From NCBI GenBank assembly GCA_028284225.1, contig JANQSD010000022.1, positions 1 to 64,000 on the forward strand: a stretch of 64,000 nt of DNA. Reading direction: 5' to 3'. Below, one piece after another: positions 28,527 through 38,364 of the stretch. The translations under genes were made by a program, and so were the position numbers. Source of the DNA: Arenicellales bacterium (GTDB lineage Bacteria; Pseudomonadota; Gammaproteobacteria; Arenicellales; JAHEKD01). Below the pieces are notes generated by a model, which was not told the origin of the DNA, did no database searches, and was given only the letters and a program-made list of their open reading frames with translations. Numbering within the stretch: position 1 is the stretch's first letter; the number at the start of each line of letters is the position of its first letter.

Positions 28527-28607
28527 ATTATGAAATAACATCATATTTAGGTAACTCATTGACTGGTTACAAAATTCACAATATTCCAAAAAATATGGGG
28601 ATAGGTT

Positions 28608-29309
28608 TTACTTAATCGCTTCCATAGGATTATGTAATTTAAACGCTGGATTTTTGAAAAAAGGAATTAAAAACATACCGGCGATAAAACCACCGATGTG
28701 GGCACCAAAGGCTACACCGCCACCTTCTTGCTGGACGAAAACAGAGCTGAATATTTGCAACCCAAACCAGAATGCAAGTACCCACAATGCTTTCATACGG
28801 ACTGTCTGAATAAAAAATCCAAGCGGAATACCCACAAGTACTTTTGCCCGTGGGTAGAGTAACAAATAAGCTCCCAATACCCCGGAGATAGCACCACTGG
28901 CACCGACCATTGGAATCTCGGAACTGGGATCAGGCAGAGCCTGGGCATAGACAGCGGCGACACCGCACAGCAAATAAAAAGCAATGAATTTGACGTGCCC
29001 CATAGAATCTTCGATGTTGTTACCAAATATCCACAGATAAAGCATGTTACCGATCAGATGCATCCATCCGCCGTGTAAAAACATCGACGAAAAAATAGTG
29101 GCATAAGTAGGTACCCAAATAAGATCGGGGGGCAGCTCAGCATCACCAAGCAATATTGCAGGAATCACCCCCAGGGCATAGACGACTATTTGCTGACCGC
29201 GTGGGTCATGAGTAAACTGCCATAAAAAAGTCAGCACACACAGCACTATAAACACAATAGTGACAACAGGTTTTATTGAAGTAGGATTGTCGTCGTGGAG
29301 TGGAATCAT
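28608..29309 (-). CDS. Rhomboid intramembrane serine protease
   Basis: 233 residues with six membrane helices. The catalytic Ser138 is in GASGAISG, the His204 partner is in GGGVAFGAHIGGFIAG, and HGGWMHLIGNMLYLWIFG is the conserved helix-2 motif including the oxyanion-type His and Asn. It cleaves transmembrane proteins within the bilayer. No cytoplasmic N-terminal GlpG domain is present, so it is of the compact type. An imperfect palindrome follows at 28461. Confidence 0.92.
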   Translation of the reverse strand: MIPLHDDNPTSIKPVVTIVFIVLCVLTFLWQFTHDPRGQQIVVYALGVIPAILLGDAELPPDLIWVPTYATIFSSMFLHGGWMHLIGNMLYLWIFGNNIEDSMGHVKFIAFYLLCGVAAVYAQALPDPSSEIPMVGASGAISGVLGAYLLLYPRAKVLVGIPLGFFIQTVRMKALWVLAFWFGLQIFSSVFVQQEGGGVAFGAHIGGFIAGMFLIPFFKNPAFKLHNPMEAIK

Positions 29310-29418
29310 GGCGTGTGTTTGATTTTTGAGTTAAGTATAAACTAAAAATATATTTGCACAGGGTTTTGTAACACTGTTATACATCAACAGCAGTTAACAA
29401 CAGTGGTATAGTGTTGTG

Positions 29419-30387
29419 ATGCGGCTGTTTAAATCTAAATTTCCGGCTATTCCAACAAGCGAAATAACACCGGAATTGATTTACAAGAACCGTCGACAGT
29501 TTATCAAACAAGCTACAGCGTTAAGCTTGGCAGCAACTTATCCGCTGAATGTATCTTGGTCATCCCAGCAGCAGCCGGAAAAAATTTTTAATCAGTTACC
29601 CAAGAGTAAATTCAGCACTGAAGAAGAGTTGACGGATTACAAAAAAGTGATCAGTTACAACAATTTTTATGAATTTGGGTTAGGCAAGACAACAATTGCC
29701 GAACTGGCACAAAACTTTAAGCCAAGGCCATGGACGCTGAGTGTTGAAGGCGAATGCGATAAACCTAAAATCTGGGATATCGATGAGTTGATAAAACAAT
29801 TTCCCGTTGAGGAGCGCATTTATCGATTACGCTGTGTCGAAGCCTGGTCGATGGTGATTCCCTGGGTGGGGTTCGAGCTCAACAAGCTGATTAAAGCCAG
29901 CCAACCCACCAGCAATGCAAAATATATTGCCTTTGAGACTTTGCATGACAAAGAGCAGATGCCGGGTCAGAGATTCAAGCTTTTGGGCTATGTTTTACCC
30001 TGGCCTTATCGGGAAGGGTTGCGTATGGACGAAGCCCTGCATCCACTGACTATTCTCAGCGTTGGCCTATATGGCGAGGTTTTGCCTAAGCAAAACGGCG
30101 CACCCATTCGGCTTATTGTGCCCTGGAAATATGGCTTTAAGAGTATTAAGTCGATTATTAAAATTAAATTCACCAAACGAGAACCCTATGCTACTTGGCA
30201 TAGAACCAACCCTGAAGAATATGGTTTTTATGCCAATGTAAACCCCGAAGTTGATCATCCACGCTGGAGCCAGGCGAAAGAGCGGCGAATCGGAGAGTTT
30301 TTTAAGCGTCCTACTTTGATGTTTAACGGTTATGCTGAGCAAGTCGCGAGTATGTACAAATACATGGATCTAACTCGGCGCTTTTGA
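29419..30387 (+). CDS. msrP: Protein-methionine-sulfoxide reductase, molybdopterin subunit MsrP (YedY)
   Basis: 322 residues. The Tat signal is [12 protein letters not shown], the molybdenum-ligand Cys is in [18 protein letters not shown] (near residue 133), and the C-terminal blocks [14 protein letters not shown] and [23 protein letters not shown] match E. coli MsrP closely. It repairs oxidised methionines in periplasmic proteins. The usual partner heme membrane protein gene msrQ is not next to it; a MarC-family gene follows instead. ATG 29419 preferred over an upstream GTG. Confidence 0.95.
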   Translation: MRLFKSKFPAIPTSEITPELIYKNRRQFIKQATALSLAATYPLNVSWSSQQQPEKIFNQLPKSKFSTEEELTDYKKVISYNNFYEFGLGKTTIAELAQNFKPRPWTLSVEGECDKPKIWDIDELIKQFPVEERIYRLRCVEAWSMVIPWVGFELNKLIKASQPTSNAKYIAFETLHDKEQMPGQRFKLLGYVLPWPYREGLRMDEALHPLTILSVGLYGEVLPKQNGAPIRLIVPWKYGFKSIKSIIKIKFTKREPYATWHRTNPEEYGFYANVNPEVDHPRWSQAKERRIGEFFKRPTLMFNGYAEQVASMYKYMDLTRRF

Positions 30388-30456
30388 ACGGCATCAGACA
30401 TGAGAAAATCAACTAAAAGCGCTGCAATAACAAGACAAAACCAATAAAATTCTGTC

Positions 30457-31086
30457 ATGCTCGATACTTTTATTATTTCATTTACTACGTTTTTTGCGAC
30501 TATCGGACCGTTCGATGTGGCCGCTATGTTTGCAGTGCTCACGGGGAGTTCTCCAGCGAAATTCAAGCGTTCGATGGCCGTCAAAGGAACATTAATCGCC
30601 GCGATAGTGTTATTGGTTTTTGCGATTTTCGGTGATGTATTATTGAATCGTCTTGGTATTACCCTTGCTGCACTACGTACAGCGGGTGGTATCTTGCTAT
30701 TGTTGATTGGAATTAATATGGTGTTTGCCGTTAGCACCGGCGGTACCAGTACTACCGGGGAAGAACAAGAAGAGGCGATTCATAAAACCGACATCGCTGT
30801 ATTTCCATTGGCTACGCCCTTGATTGCCGGTCCAGGGGCGATGGGTGCAGCAATTCTATTGATGGCAAATACGCAGGGCGACCATAAATTGCAAACCGCA
30901 GTTTTACTTGGTTTAGCAGCCATTTTAGTCGCCACATTGATTTGTATGTTGCTCGCTACTCAATTACAACGGTTATTGGGTGTAACGGGGTTGCAAGTGA
31001 TTAGCCGGGTATTTGGTGTGTTGCTTACAGCTTTAGCTGTTCAGTTCATTTTCGATGGAATCGCCGAGAGCGCATTGTTATCTTAG
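30457..31086 (+). CDS. MarC family integral membrane protein (YhgN-like)
   Basis: 209 residues with six hydrophobic segments. The FATIGPFDVAAMFAVLTG opening and FPLATPLIAGPGAMGAAI central loop are the two pseudo-repeats of the UPF0056/MarC family, which resembles transporter folds. Members have been linked to antibiotic tolerance and amino acid export, but no substrate is firm. It lies 69 bp after msrP on the same strand and 23 bp before the PLP lyase gene. Confidence 0.88.
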   Translation: MLDTFIISFTTFFATIGPFDVAAMFAVLTGSSPAKFKRSMAVKGTLIAAIVLLVFAIFGDVLLNRLGITLAALRTAGGILLLLIGINMVFAVSTGGTSTTGEEQEEAIHKTDIAVFPLATPLIAGPGAMGAAILLMANTQGDHKLQTAVLLGLAAILVATLICMLLATQLQRLLGVTGLQVISRVFGVLLTALAVQFIFDGIAESALLS

Positions 31087-31109
31087 CTTAAGTACATAGA
31101 GATTAGTAC

Positions 31110-32264
31110 ATGGAAAAAGCACATAAACTTCACCCTCAAACTATAGCTGCCCAGGCCTTAGGCGAAATCTGCCCAGTGACCGGAGCGGTTATTCCACCTG
31201 TGCAACTGGCAACAACCTTTGCTCGCGATAAAAATTATCAGCAGCGTGATGGACGTGAGTATATTCGCGATACATCACCCACGGTTGAGCAGGCTGAAAA
31301 GATAATTTGTGCTTTGGAGAAGGGTGAGGATGCATTGATGTTCCCATCCGGGCTTAGTGCCTGCACAGCTGCTTTTCATACTTTAAAGCAAGGGGATCAT
31401 ATTGTTATCGCCCAGACGCTTTATCACGGCGTGACACATTGGGCTCAGGAATTTTCCGAGCATTATGGTTTGTCGGTGAGTCAGTTCGATGCCACCGATC
31501 CTGATTCACTCAAACAGGTGATTCAGCCGGGTAAAACTAAAATTGTCTGGCTGGAAATACTGGCCAATCCAACCTGGGTAGTTGCAGATGTAGGGGCCAT
31601 TGCAGCAATCGCCCATCAGGCCGGTGCGCTGCTGGGTGTTGATGCCACAGTGACGACACCGGTACTGTGTCAGCCACTTGATTTGGGTGCGGATCTAGTT
31701 GCCCATGCTGCCACAAAATATTTGAATGGGCACTCAGATGTGCTGGCTGGCCTATTAATTTGCAAACAAGCTGGGACTGAAACCTGGCAGCGCATTTGCG
31801 ATTATCGCAAACTGGCTGGACCCATGCCTGGTGCCCGCGATGCGTATCAACTAATTCGGGGAATGAAAACAGTTTACCTGCGTGTTCAAAAACAATCCGA
31901 CAATGCTCTGGTAGTGGCTAAAATGCTGGAAAAACATCCGGCAGTTGAACAGGTCTATTATCCTGGTTTGCCAAGTAGTCCTTATCATTCTCTCGTGAAC
32001 AAACAACTGCAAGGTGGATTTGGCGGAATGCTGTCGATTCTGGTCAAAGGTGGCAAAGATGAGGCCATTAAGGTGGCGACTTCAACCCACATCTGGAAAC
32101 CTGCAACATCACTGGGTGGTGTCGAAAGCCTGATTGAGCATCGTAAAACCAGTGAAGGGAATATTACCGACACACCTGATAATCTGTTGCGCCTGTCTAC
32201 GGGTATTGAACATATCGACGATTTAATGGGTGATCTGAATCAAGCCTTATCGACTATTTTGTAA
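31110..32264 (+). CDS. Trans-sulfuration family PLP enzyme (cystathionine/methionine lyase-like)
   Basis: 384 residues of the Cys/Met metabolism PLP family. FPSGLSACTAAFHTLKQGDH, EILANPTWVVADV and the PLP lysine in HAATKYLNGHSDVLAG (Lys203) are diagnostic, and the SLGGVESLIEHRKT segment binds the substrate carboxylate. The usual SNP..TNP loop is ILANPTW here, as in MetC-like beta-lyases. Cystathionine beta-lyase is the best guess, but gamma-lyase or methionine lyase cannot be excluded. It is contiguous with the hydrolase gene (TAAATG). Confidence 0.85.
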   Translation: MEKAHKLHPQTIAAQALGEICPVTGAVIPPVQLATTFARDKNYQQRDGREYIRDTSPTVEQAEKIICALEKGEDALMFPSGLSACTAAFHTLKQGDHIVIAQTLYHGVTHWAQEFSEHYGLSVSQFDATDPDSLKQVIQPGKTKIVWLEILANPTWVVADVGAIAAIAHQAGALLGVDATVTTPVLCQPLDLGADLVAHAATKYLNGHSDVLAGLLICKQAGTETWQRICDYRKLAGPMPGARDAYQLIRGMKTVYLRVQKQSDNALVVAKMLEKHPAVEQVYYPGLPSSPYHSLVNKQLQGGFGGMLSILVKGGKDEAIKVATSTHIWKPATSLGGVESLIEHRKTSEGNITDTPDNLLRLSTGIEHIDDLMGDLNQALSTIL

Positions 32265-33035
32265 ATGAAAGGTTTTTATTTGGCTGCTTTGTCGCTATTG
32301 CTGATCAGTTGTTCTGCCGTCAAAACCACACCAACAAAGCAAGGGTTAATCGAGCTTAATGCCAGTGCCAGTGACACAATAGTTATTATTTATAACCATG
32401 GTACTAGAAATCCAAGGAAAAAAGAGCGCTGTGATGCCAGTTACAACCAGATTCCCGCATCGCTTAAAGACATTGAGTCAAATCGCTTACTGATTTATTT
32501 TTTGTGCTCAGTCGCAACCGAAGGTGAAGGTCCTGAACATGCAGGTAATCAGGTTTATGCCAGGATGTATGAAATCGAACAAGCACTGGATAAGCTTTTG
32601 CAACAAGGTATTCAAGCGCGACATATTTTTCTGGCCGGTCATTCCAAAGGTGCCTGGTCGTCGTTGATGCTGATGAACCTGGTGGATAAAAAATTCAATG
32701 CTGCAATCTTGTTTGCACCGGCATTAGCTAATCGACGCAGCCAACAGACCCATCCCTGGTGGCGTAATGAAGTTCGGCCCAGGCAAATTAAGCAAATGCT
32801 TACAGCGCAAAAAATAGAAGCGCTGATTTTTGCCTATCGGGACGATGAATATAATCGACCCCAGGATTTACAGTTCTTGATCGATCGCTATCCTGACAGC
32901 GTTGAAATAATCGGTTATCGCTGTGCCTATAAATACACGCACAATACCCATTTGCATGATTGCAGACAATCCCAGATCAGTAAACAGATAACGGATTATA
33001 TTAACCAACAAATTCAACAGTGGCCACTCAATTGA
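32265..33035 (+). CDS. Predicted alpha/beta-hydrolase lipoprotein
   Basis: 256 residues. A lipoprotein signal ends in LLISC (Cys16). The first strand leads to IIYNHGTRNP, and the nucleophile elbow is AGHSKGAWSS (Ser127). A strand-loop with FAYRDDEYNRP supplies a possible acid, and a His near the end (NTHLHDC) could complete the triad. It resembles dienelactone hydrolase-like or unclassified periplasmic esterases. Two Cys pairs may form disulfides. It begins immediately after the lyase stop, so the two are translated from one message. Confidence 0.75.
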   Translation: MKGFYLAALSLLLISCSAVKTTPTKQGLIELNASASDTIVIIYNHGTRNPRKKERCDASYNQIPASLKDIESNRLLIYFLCSVATEGEGPEHAGNQVYARMYEIEQALDKLLQQGIQARHIFLAGHSKGAWSSLMLMNLVDKKFNAAILFAPALANRRSQQTHPWWRNEVRPRQIKQMLTAQKIEALIFAYRDDEYNRPQDLQFLIDRYPDSVEIIGYRCAYKYTHNTHLHDCRQSQISKQITDYINQQIQQWPLN

Positions 33036-33137
33036 TCCCAATAGCGAATTGTCAGAAATACCGTTTTCCGTTCTTGGCAGTGCCTTCTTGCTGGTATTAA
33101 AAAGCCTAATCCGATTATCCTAGAATCAGCCAGGTAA

Positions 33138-34175
33138 TTATTCCAGCGGTTGGTTATCACATTGATGAGCAGGATCTTGTTGGTCAGTATGAACCAGCGT
33201 GTTAATGCTGACATGTGGCCATCGAATCAAGCCTGACTGACCGTCGCGTCGATCAAAAAAATCCAGGAACACGAGCTGCGAATATTGCATCACTAATAAC
33301 GGTTTATCATTGTCGTCCGTTTCCTCCAGCTCATGAATCCACATGGTGAACTTCATTTCAGTCGCATTGGCTTGCTTGACAATAAACGGGATGTTGACAA
33401 TCCCTGCATTCTGTAAGGTTGTATCAACATGCAGGATTGTTGAACGAACCACCGGCATTGCATTAAGCGCGTCCTGTAACAGTTTATTTGGATGAACCGG
33501 ATCAAATAACCCTTCAAATAAGTTGATATTAAAATGGTTATAAGGGGCTAGATAAGGATGGCTTAAATCAGTTGACGGTGCTCCAATTGGTAATCCGCTA
33601 ATATCAGGAATGGTTGGTTTTCCATTGACTTCGTCACTTATACCCAGTGCCAGCAAAGAATCTCCATGTGGAACTGTTCCCAGCCTGGCAATGTCAATAT
33701 TTGCTGTATTCTCATTGATGATATGTAACCATAGCCCCGGTTCATGATGAATGGGTGCACAAACAGGGCCTCGAGTCTCATCAGAACTACGTGGAAAGTC
33801 ATCAACAGCAATTTGGTTGATAGTCTGAACATAATCAAGAGCCATTAACTTTTGATCCGTATCAACAGAAGTCCCGCTGGGGGGCAAACTAATTCCGCGA
33901 TTTGGAACCGGTCCATCAATTTGGGAAAAGTTAAGCAATTCATCATACTGATTGACTAATAATCGATAATTGATGGGGCTATCCGGATTAGTTGCGAATG
34001 GTAACGCAATCATGTTCCAGCCTCTGCCTGGAAGACTTTTCCAATTGCCTGGCAGTTGTTTTAAAGGTCCTAGTAGTTTTTCTGTATCTTCAACATTTGC
34101 TACTGACTGGATATTGTCATAGACACGTCGGTTAGTATTCTTGGAAAGCGCTGATTCAATTTCTTTATTAAACAT
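33138..34175 (-). CDS. Uncharacterised protein, possibly a heme-binding/FABP-like beta-barrel
   Basis: 345 residues without signal peptide or membrane segments. LGPLKQLPGNWKSLPGRGWNMIALPF near residue 34, PNRGISLPPSG, HHEPGLWLHIINE (near 145) and ARLGTVPHGDSLLALG recall a family annotated in other bacteria as heme-binding or nitrobindin-like (LPGxW opening). The link is from memory of family motifs and is not certain. It stands alone, convergent with the hydrolase gene, and a MITE-like element lies 46 bp upstream of its start. Confidence 0.5.
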   Translation of the reverse strand: MFNKEIESALSKNTNRRVYDNIQSVANVEDTEKLLGPLKQLPGNWKSLPGRGWNMIALPFATNPDSPINYRLLVNQYDELLNFSQIDGPVPNRGISLPPSGTSVDTDQKLMALDYVQTINQIAVDDFPRSSDETRGPVCAPIHHEPGLWLHIINENTANIDIARLGTVPHGDSLLALGISDEVNGKPTIPDISGLPIGAPSTDLSHPYLAPYNHFNINLFEGLFDPVHPNKLLQDALNAMPVVRSTILHVDTTLQNAGIVNIPFIVKQANATEMKFTMWIHELEETDDNDKPLLVMQYSQLVFLDFFDRRDGQSGLIRWPHVSINTLVHTDQQDPAHQCDNQPLE

Positions 34176-34220
34176 ATATATCTCCTCGGCTAAGTTGTAA
34201 TAGTTATAAATTTATTTATT

Positions 34221-34318
34221 AGAACCTATCTCAAAATGTTCATTTACGATGAGTAAACTGGGCTTTTTCTCTCTTTTGCCTCATCTGAACGTCGCTCGAC
34301 CATTTTGAGATAGGTTCT
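34221..34318. mobile_element. MITE-like element, family 1 copy A
   Basis: Perfect 18-bp terminal inverted repeats AGAACCTATCTCAAAATG / CATTTTGAGATAGGTTCT bound a 98-bp element without a gene. A shorter relative with near-identical ends and a shared internal CTGAACnTCGCTCGAC segment lies at 61035-61102. It fills part of the gap 34176-34566 upstream of glmU. The rest of that gap is AT-rich and I see no gene or firm promoter in it, apart from a possible TATACT box just before the glmU start. Confidence 0.75.
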
Positions 34319-34566
34319 TTTACCTCATTGAGGCTTTTTATCTATATACACTATTTTGTAAAAAACTTCGGTGTTAAAACGCACAATTAATGATAATCAA
34401 TTAATTTTTTCTTGAATTCATAGTTTTTATCTTTAGAAAGCGTTAGATAATTAACAGGTTATATATTCGATTTTGTCTGTTAACGACACCCAACAACCGC
34501 CGAGGTCGACAAGATAAGTGGTTAACGGGCATTTATGAATAGCGGACAGTCGATTATACTTTGCGC

Positions 34567-35928
34567 ATGAATCTTGAGACCGTCATTTTAGCAGCAGGTA
34601 AGGGTACACGGATGTATTCCAATCGACCCAAGGTGTTGCATGGGCTTTCCGGCAAGCCCATGCTTGAATATGTGCTTGATGCTGCTGTGGCTATTAATTC
34701 TACAGCCATACATGTGGTTTACGGTCATGGCGGCGATTTACTCAAGCAACGATTTTCAGACAGGGACGTCACCTGGGTTTGCCAGACAGAACAGAAAGGC
34801 ACAGGTCATGCGGTTGCACAGGCCATGCTCGGTCTCAATGATAATAGTGTCGTTTTGGTCCTCTATGGGGATGTGCCCATGATCAAACCTTCATCATTGG
34901 GACCGCTGATAGATATAGCACAAAAGAATAAATTAGCGTTGTTAACAATAGAGCTGGATGAACCCGGTGCCCTAGGGCGTATCATACGCGATGACAAAAA
35001 TAAAATAGTTGCTATCAGAGAATATAAAGATGCCGACGCAGCAGAACGTCAAATTACCGAAATTAATACAGGCGTTGTTGCGGCTAAAGCAAAGCTGTTA
35101 AAACAATGGTTAAATCGGATTGATAACAATAATGCTCAACAGGAATATTATCTAACCGATATTGTTCAATTAGCCGTTGCGGATCATATTCCTGTTGAAT
35201 CAATTAATCCTCAGACGGCGTTAGAAATTCAGGGCGTAAACAGCAAGCTCGAACTGGCTGAACTTGAGAGAATGCATCAACAGCAACAAGCCAGAACACT
35301 CATGCAGCAGGGCTTGACGATTGTTGATCCGGCCCGATTTGATTTACACGGTCAGCTGGATTTTGGTCGAGATTGTAAAGTTGATATCAATGTTATTATA
35401 CAAGGGCATTGTAAATTCGGTGATAACGTCAAAGTGGGTCCTGGCTGCATAGTAAGAAATGCCCAAATTGATGACGATTCGGTGATTGAGCCGTTCTCAA
35501 TAATTGAAGACTCGCAAATCGGCAGTCATTGCAGTGTTGGGCCCTATGCCCGATTAAGACCAGGCTCATCACTATTGCAAAGCAGCAAAATCGGCAATTT
35601 TGTTGAAGTTAAAAACTCCATCATTGGCGTCAATAGCAAGGCTAATCATTTAAGTTATGTGGGTGATGCACAAGTCGGTAAGGATGTAAATATCGGTGCC
35701 GGCGTGATTACCTGTAATTATGACGGCGCCAATAAGCATAAAACAATTATTGGTGATAATGTGCATATCGGTTCTGATTGCCAGCTGGTTGCACCGGTCA
35801 CTGTAAGTGACAATGCAACTATAGGTGCCGGCACGACTGTGTATAACGATGCGCCGGAGAATGAACTAACAGTTAATAAAAAAGAGCAAATTGTATTAGC
35901 GGGTTGGAAGCGACCACAAAAAAATTGA
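34567..35928 (+). CDS. glmU: Bifunctional N-acetylglucosamine-1-phosphate uridyltransferase/glucosamine-1-phosphate acetyltransferase
   Basis: 453 residues, close to the 456 of E. coli GlmU. The N-terminal pyrophosphorylase domain has LAAGKGTRMYSNRPKVLHGLSGKPM, YGDVPMI and EINTGV; the C-terminal left-handed beta-helix carries hexapeptide repeats, YARLRPGSSL and NYDGANKHKT with the acetyltransferase His region. It makes UDP-GlcNAc for peptidoglycan and LPS. ATG at 34567 gives the family length; a TTG two codons earlier is rejected. It lies 10 bp before glmS. Confidence 0.97.
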   Translation: MNLETVILAAGKGTRMYSNRPKVLHGLSGKPMLEYVLDAAVAINSTAIHVVYGHGGDLLKQRFSDRDVTWVCQTEQKGTGHAVAQAMLGLNDNSVVLVLYGDVPMIKPSSLGPLIDIAQKNKLALLTIELDEPGALGRIIRDDKNKIVAIREYKDADAAERQITEINTGVVAAKAKLLKQWLNRIDNNNAQQEYYLTDIVQLAVADHIPVESINPQTALEIQGVNSKLELAELERMHQQQQARTLMQQGLTIVDPARFDLHGQLDFGRDCKVDINVIIQGHCKFGDNVKVGPGCIVRNAQIDDDSVIEPFSIIEDSQIGSHCSVGPYARLRPGSSLLQSSKIGNFVEVKNSIIGVNSKANHLSYVGDAQVGKDVNIGAGVITCNYDGANKHKTIIGDNVHIGSDCQLVAPVTVSDNATIGAGTTVYNDAPENELTVNKKEQIVLAGWKRPQKN

Positions 35929-35938
35929 AGGTTAGATT

Positions 35939-37765
35939 ATGTGTGGCATTGTTGGAGCAGTAGCAAAATCAAATATCGTACCGATGTTAATCGATGGCCT
36001 TAAGCGGCTTGAATATAGAGGTTATGACTCAGCCGGTGTGGCCGTTATCAAGGATCAATCCATTCAACGTCGAGTTAATGTTGGACGCGTTGCTCAACTC
36101 GAACAAGATATTGATTTTGATCAATTTAAAGCGTTAACAGGAATTGCTCACACTCGCTGGGCAACGCATGGCGGTGTGACGGAAGGCAATGCCCACCCAC
36201 ATATTAGCAAAAATAACGTGGCGCTGGTACATAATGGTATTATTGAAAACCATCAAGAGCTTAGGGAAGAGCTCACAGCCAAAGGCTATAACTTTTATTC
36301 AGAAACAGATACAGAAGTCATCGTTAATAAAGTTGATGATTTTATTAGTCAAGGATCCGATTTACTCGAAGCAGTGCAAAAAACCGTTGCGCTGTTAAAA
36401 GGTGCTTATGCGTTAGGTGTAATTTGTCTTTCAGAATCGGGTCGCTTGATCGGTGCCCGATCCAGAAGTCCCTTGTTGGTCGGCATTAAAGATAATGAAG
36501 CGTTTCTGGGTTCTGACATGTCGGCTTTGATTGCTGTGACTAATCAGTTCATGGTTATGGACGATGGGGATATTGTCGACATCAACAACGGTCAGGTTAC
36601 GCTTTACAATAGCGACGGTGATGTTGTTGAGCGAGATGTGAAAACCAGTTCACTTTCGGCTAATGCGATAGAACTGGGCCAGTATAACCATTACATGCAA
36701 AAAGAAATCTTCGAACAAGGCCAGGCTATCGCCGATACCTTGGAAGGTCGTATCTCTGCAGATAAAGTACTTGAACAGTCTTTTGGTCACGAAGCAGCGC
36801 ATATTTTTGATCAAACTGAATCCGTACAAATCATTGCCTGCGGCACCAGTTATTATTCCGGATTAGTAGCTCGCAATTGGTTTGAAAAGTTCGGTATGCG
36901 CTGTGATGTGGATATTGCGACGGAATTTTCCTCCCGACCGCATGTTGTACCTGAAGATGCGCTAGTTGTTACGATCTCGCAATCGGGGGAAACCATCGAT
37001 ACCTTGACGGCTTTAGAGAAGGCGAAAAAATGGGGATATAAATATTCACTGACAATCTGCAATGCACCAGAAAGTTCACTGGTGCGTACATCAGATTTAG
37101 TTTTTATGACTCATGCCGGGCCGGAAATAGGTGTAGCCTCAACCAAGGCATTTACCACTCAATTGGTTTCGCTATTGTTATTAGCGATTGTTATCGGCCG
37201 GCGCAGAACGCTTGAAGAAAAGACTGAGCATTCCCTGGTTAACGAACTGAGGAGTTTGCCGGTAAAAGTGGAACAGGCCCTGGCTCAAGATCAGCAGATT
37301 GCTAAACTGGCGCAGCGATTTGCTGACAAGCATCATGCATTATTTTTAGGAAGAGGGTTACATTTTCCAATTGCATTGGAAGGTGCACTCAAGCTTAAAG
37401 AAATTTCTTATATTCATGCAGAAGCCTATCCAGCCGGTGAACTCAAGCATGGTCCTTTGGCGTTGGTCGATTCACAAATGCCGGTCATTGCCGTTGCGCC
37501 GAATAATAATTTACTTGAGAAAATCAAATCCAATATCCAGGAAGTTCGAGCCCGTGGTGGTCAGTTGATTGTTTTTGCTGACCAAGAGTCCGGCATGGAT
37601 GCAGATGCCGGGATCGAGGTGATTAATGTTGCACCCGTGGATGACACCATCTCGCCCATAATTTATGTTATTCCGCTACAGCTGCTGGCCTACCATGTGG
37701 CTGTCATTAAAGGTACTGATATAGACAAACCGCGCAATCTGGCCAAGTCCGTTACGGTTGAATAG
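35939..37765 (+). CDS. glmS: Glutamine-fructose-6-phosphate aminotransferase (isomerizing)
   Basis: 608 residues, as E. coli GlmS. The Met is removed to expose Cys1 in MCGIVGAV, the glutaminase nucleophile. HTRWATHGGVTEGNAHPH is the glutaminase core; the two SIS domains contain ACGTSYYSG and SQSGETIDT, and the C-terminus ends in DKPRNLAKSVTVE. It makes glucosamine-6-phosphate, feeding GlmU. Operon with glmU. No glmS ribozyme-like leader is expected or seen. Confidence 0.98.
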   Translation: MCGIVGAVAKSNIVPMLIDGLKRLEYRGYDSAGVAVIKDQSIQRRVNVGRVAQLEQDIDFDQFKALTGIAHTRWATHGGVTEGNAHPHISKNNVALVHNGIIENHQELREELTAKGYNFYSETDTEVIVNKVDDFISQGSDLLEAVQKTVALLKGAYALGVICLSESGRLIGARSRSPLLVGIKDNEAFLGSDMSALIAVTNQFMVMDDGDIVDINNGQVTLYNSDGDVVERDVKTSSLSANAIELGQYNHYMQKEIFEQGQAIADTLEGRISADKVLEQSFGHEAAHIFDQTESVQIIACGTSYYSGLVARNWFEKFGMRCDVDIATEFSSRPHVVPEDALVVTISQSGETIDTLTALEKAKKWGYKYSLTICNAPESSLVRTSDLVFMTHAGPEIGVASTKAFTTQLVSLLLLAIVIGRRRTLEEKTEHSLVNELRSLPVKVEQALAQDQQIAKLAQRFADKHHALFLGRGLHFPIALEGALKLKEISYIHAEAYPAGELKHGPLALVDSQMPVIAVAPNNNLLEKIKSNIQEVRARGGQLIVFADQESGMDADAGIEVINVAPVDDTISPIIYVIPLQLLAYHVAVIKGTDIDKPRNLAKSVTVE

Positions 37766-37793
37766 CACGAGTCGAATTTGGTTGTGTTAGCGT

Positions 37794-38189
37794 ATGAATG
37801 ACGAATGGTTAAATATCTTTAGTGAGAGTTTGCATTGCTGTACAAATAATCCCAAATTTCTGGATGAATTTTATTCGCAATTTATCACAAGCTCTGAAGA
37901 AGTTAAGGATAAATTTAAGAATACAGATATGGAAAGATAAAAAAAGATGTTATTGCTTTCTTTATCAAACATGCTGATTGCCTACGAAAGATCGGAAGTG
38001 TTATTGGAAATTGCGATCAAACATGATGCTCAACATCATGATATTAAGCCTCATTTATATTTGTTGTGGCTGGATAGTTTGATTGCAGCAGTAAGCGATA
38101 GTGATCCCTTATTTGACAATAAAATAGAAAAAGCCTGGCGCATTGTTATGCAAAAAGGTATTGATTATATGATTGGTCAGTACCAGTGA
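37794..38189 (+). pseudogene. Globin gene interrupted by an in-frame ochre stop
   Basis: The frame starts at ATG 37794 and gives 48 residues ending FKNTDMER, then TAA at 37938-37940, then continues in frame as KKMLLLSLSNMLIAYE to a TGA at 38187-38189 (132 codons in all). The two parts together match a small bacterial globin family of about 130 residues in which RQKKML is expected, so the TAA most likely replaced a CAA glutamine codon. The proximal-histidine region is in IAIKHDAQHHDIKPHLYLLWLDSL. With the stop the protein is probably not made. It follows glmS by 28 bp. Confidence 0.8.
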
Positions 38190-38364
38190 ATAATAGAGTT
38201 GCATATGTGACAGTAATCTAGACAATTGTAGCTGATGATCACCTTGCGCATTAGAGTTGTCGCCACAATAATGAAAGATTTGCCGGTATTTTACTCATCA
38301 GACCCGGCTTACTTACATAGAGAATTTTGCCAATCGGGCTATCATTAAGCTGGCGTTCACTCAA

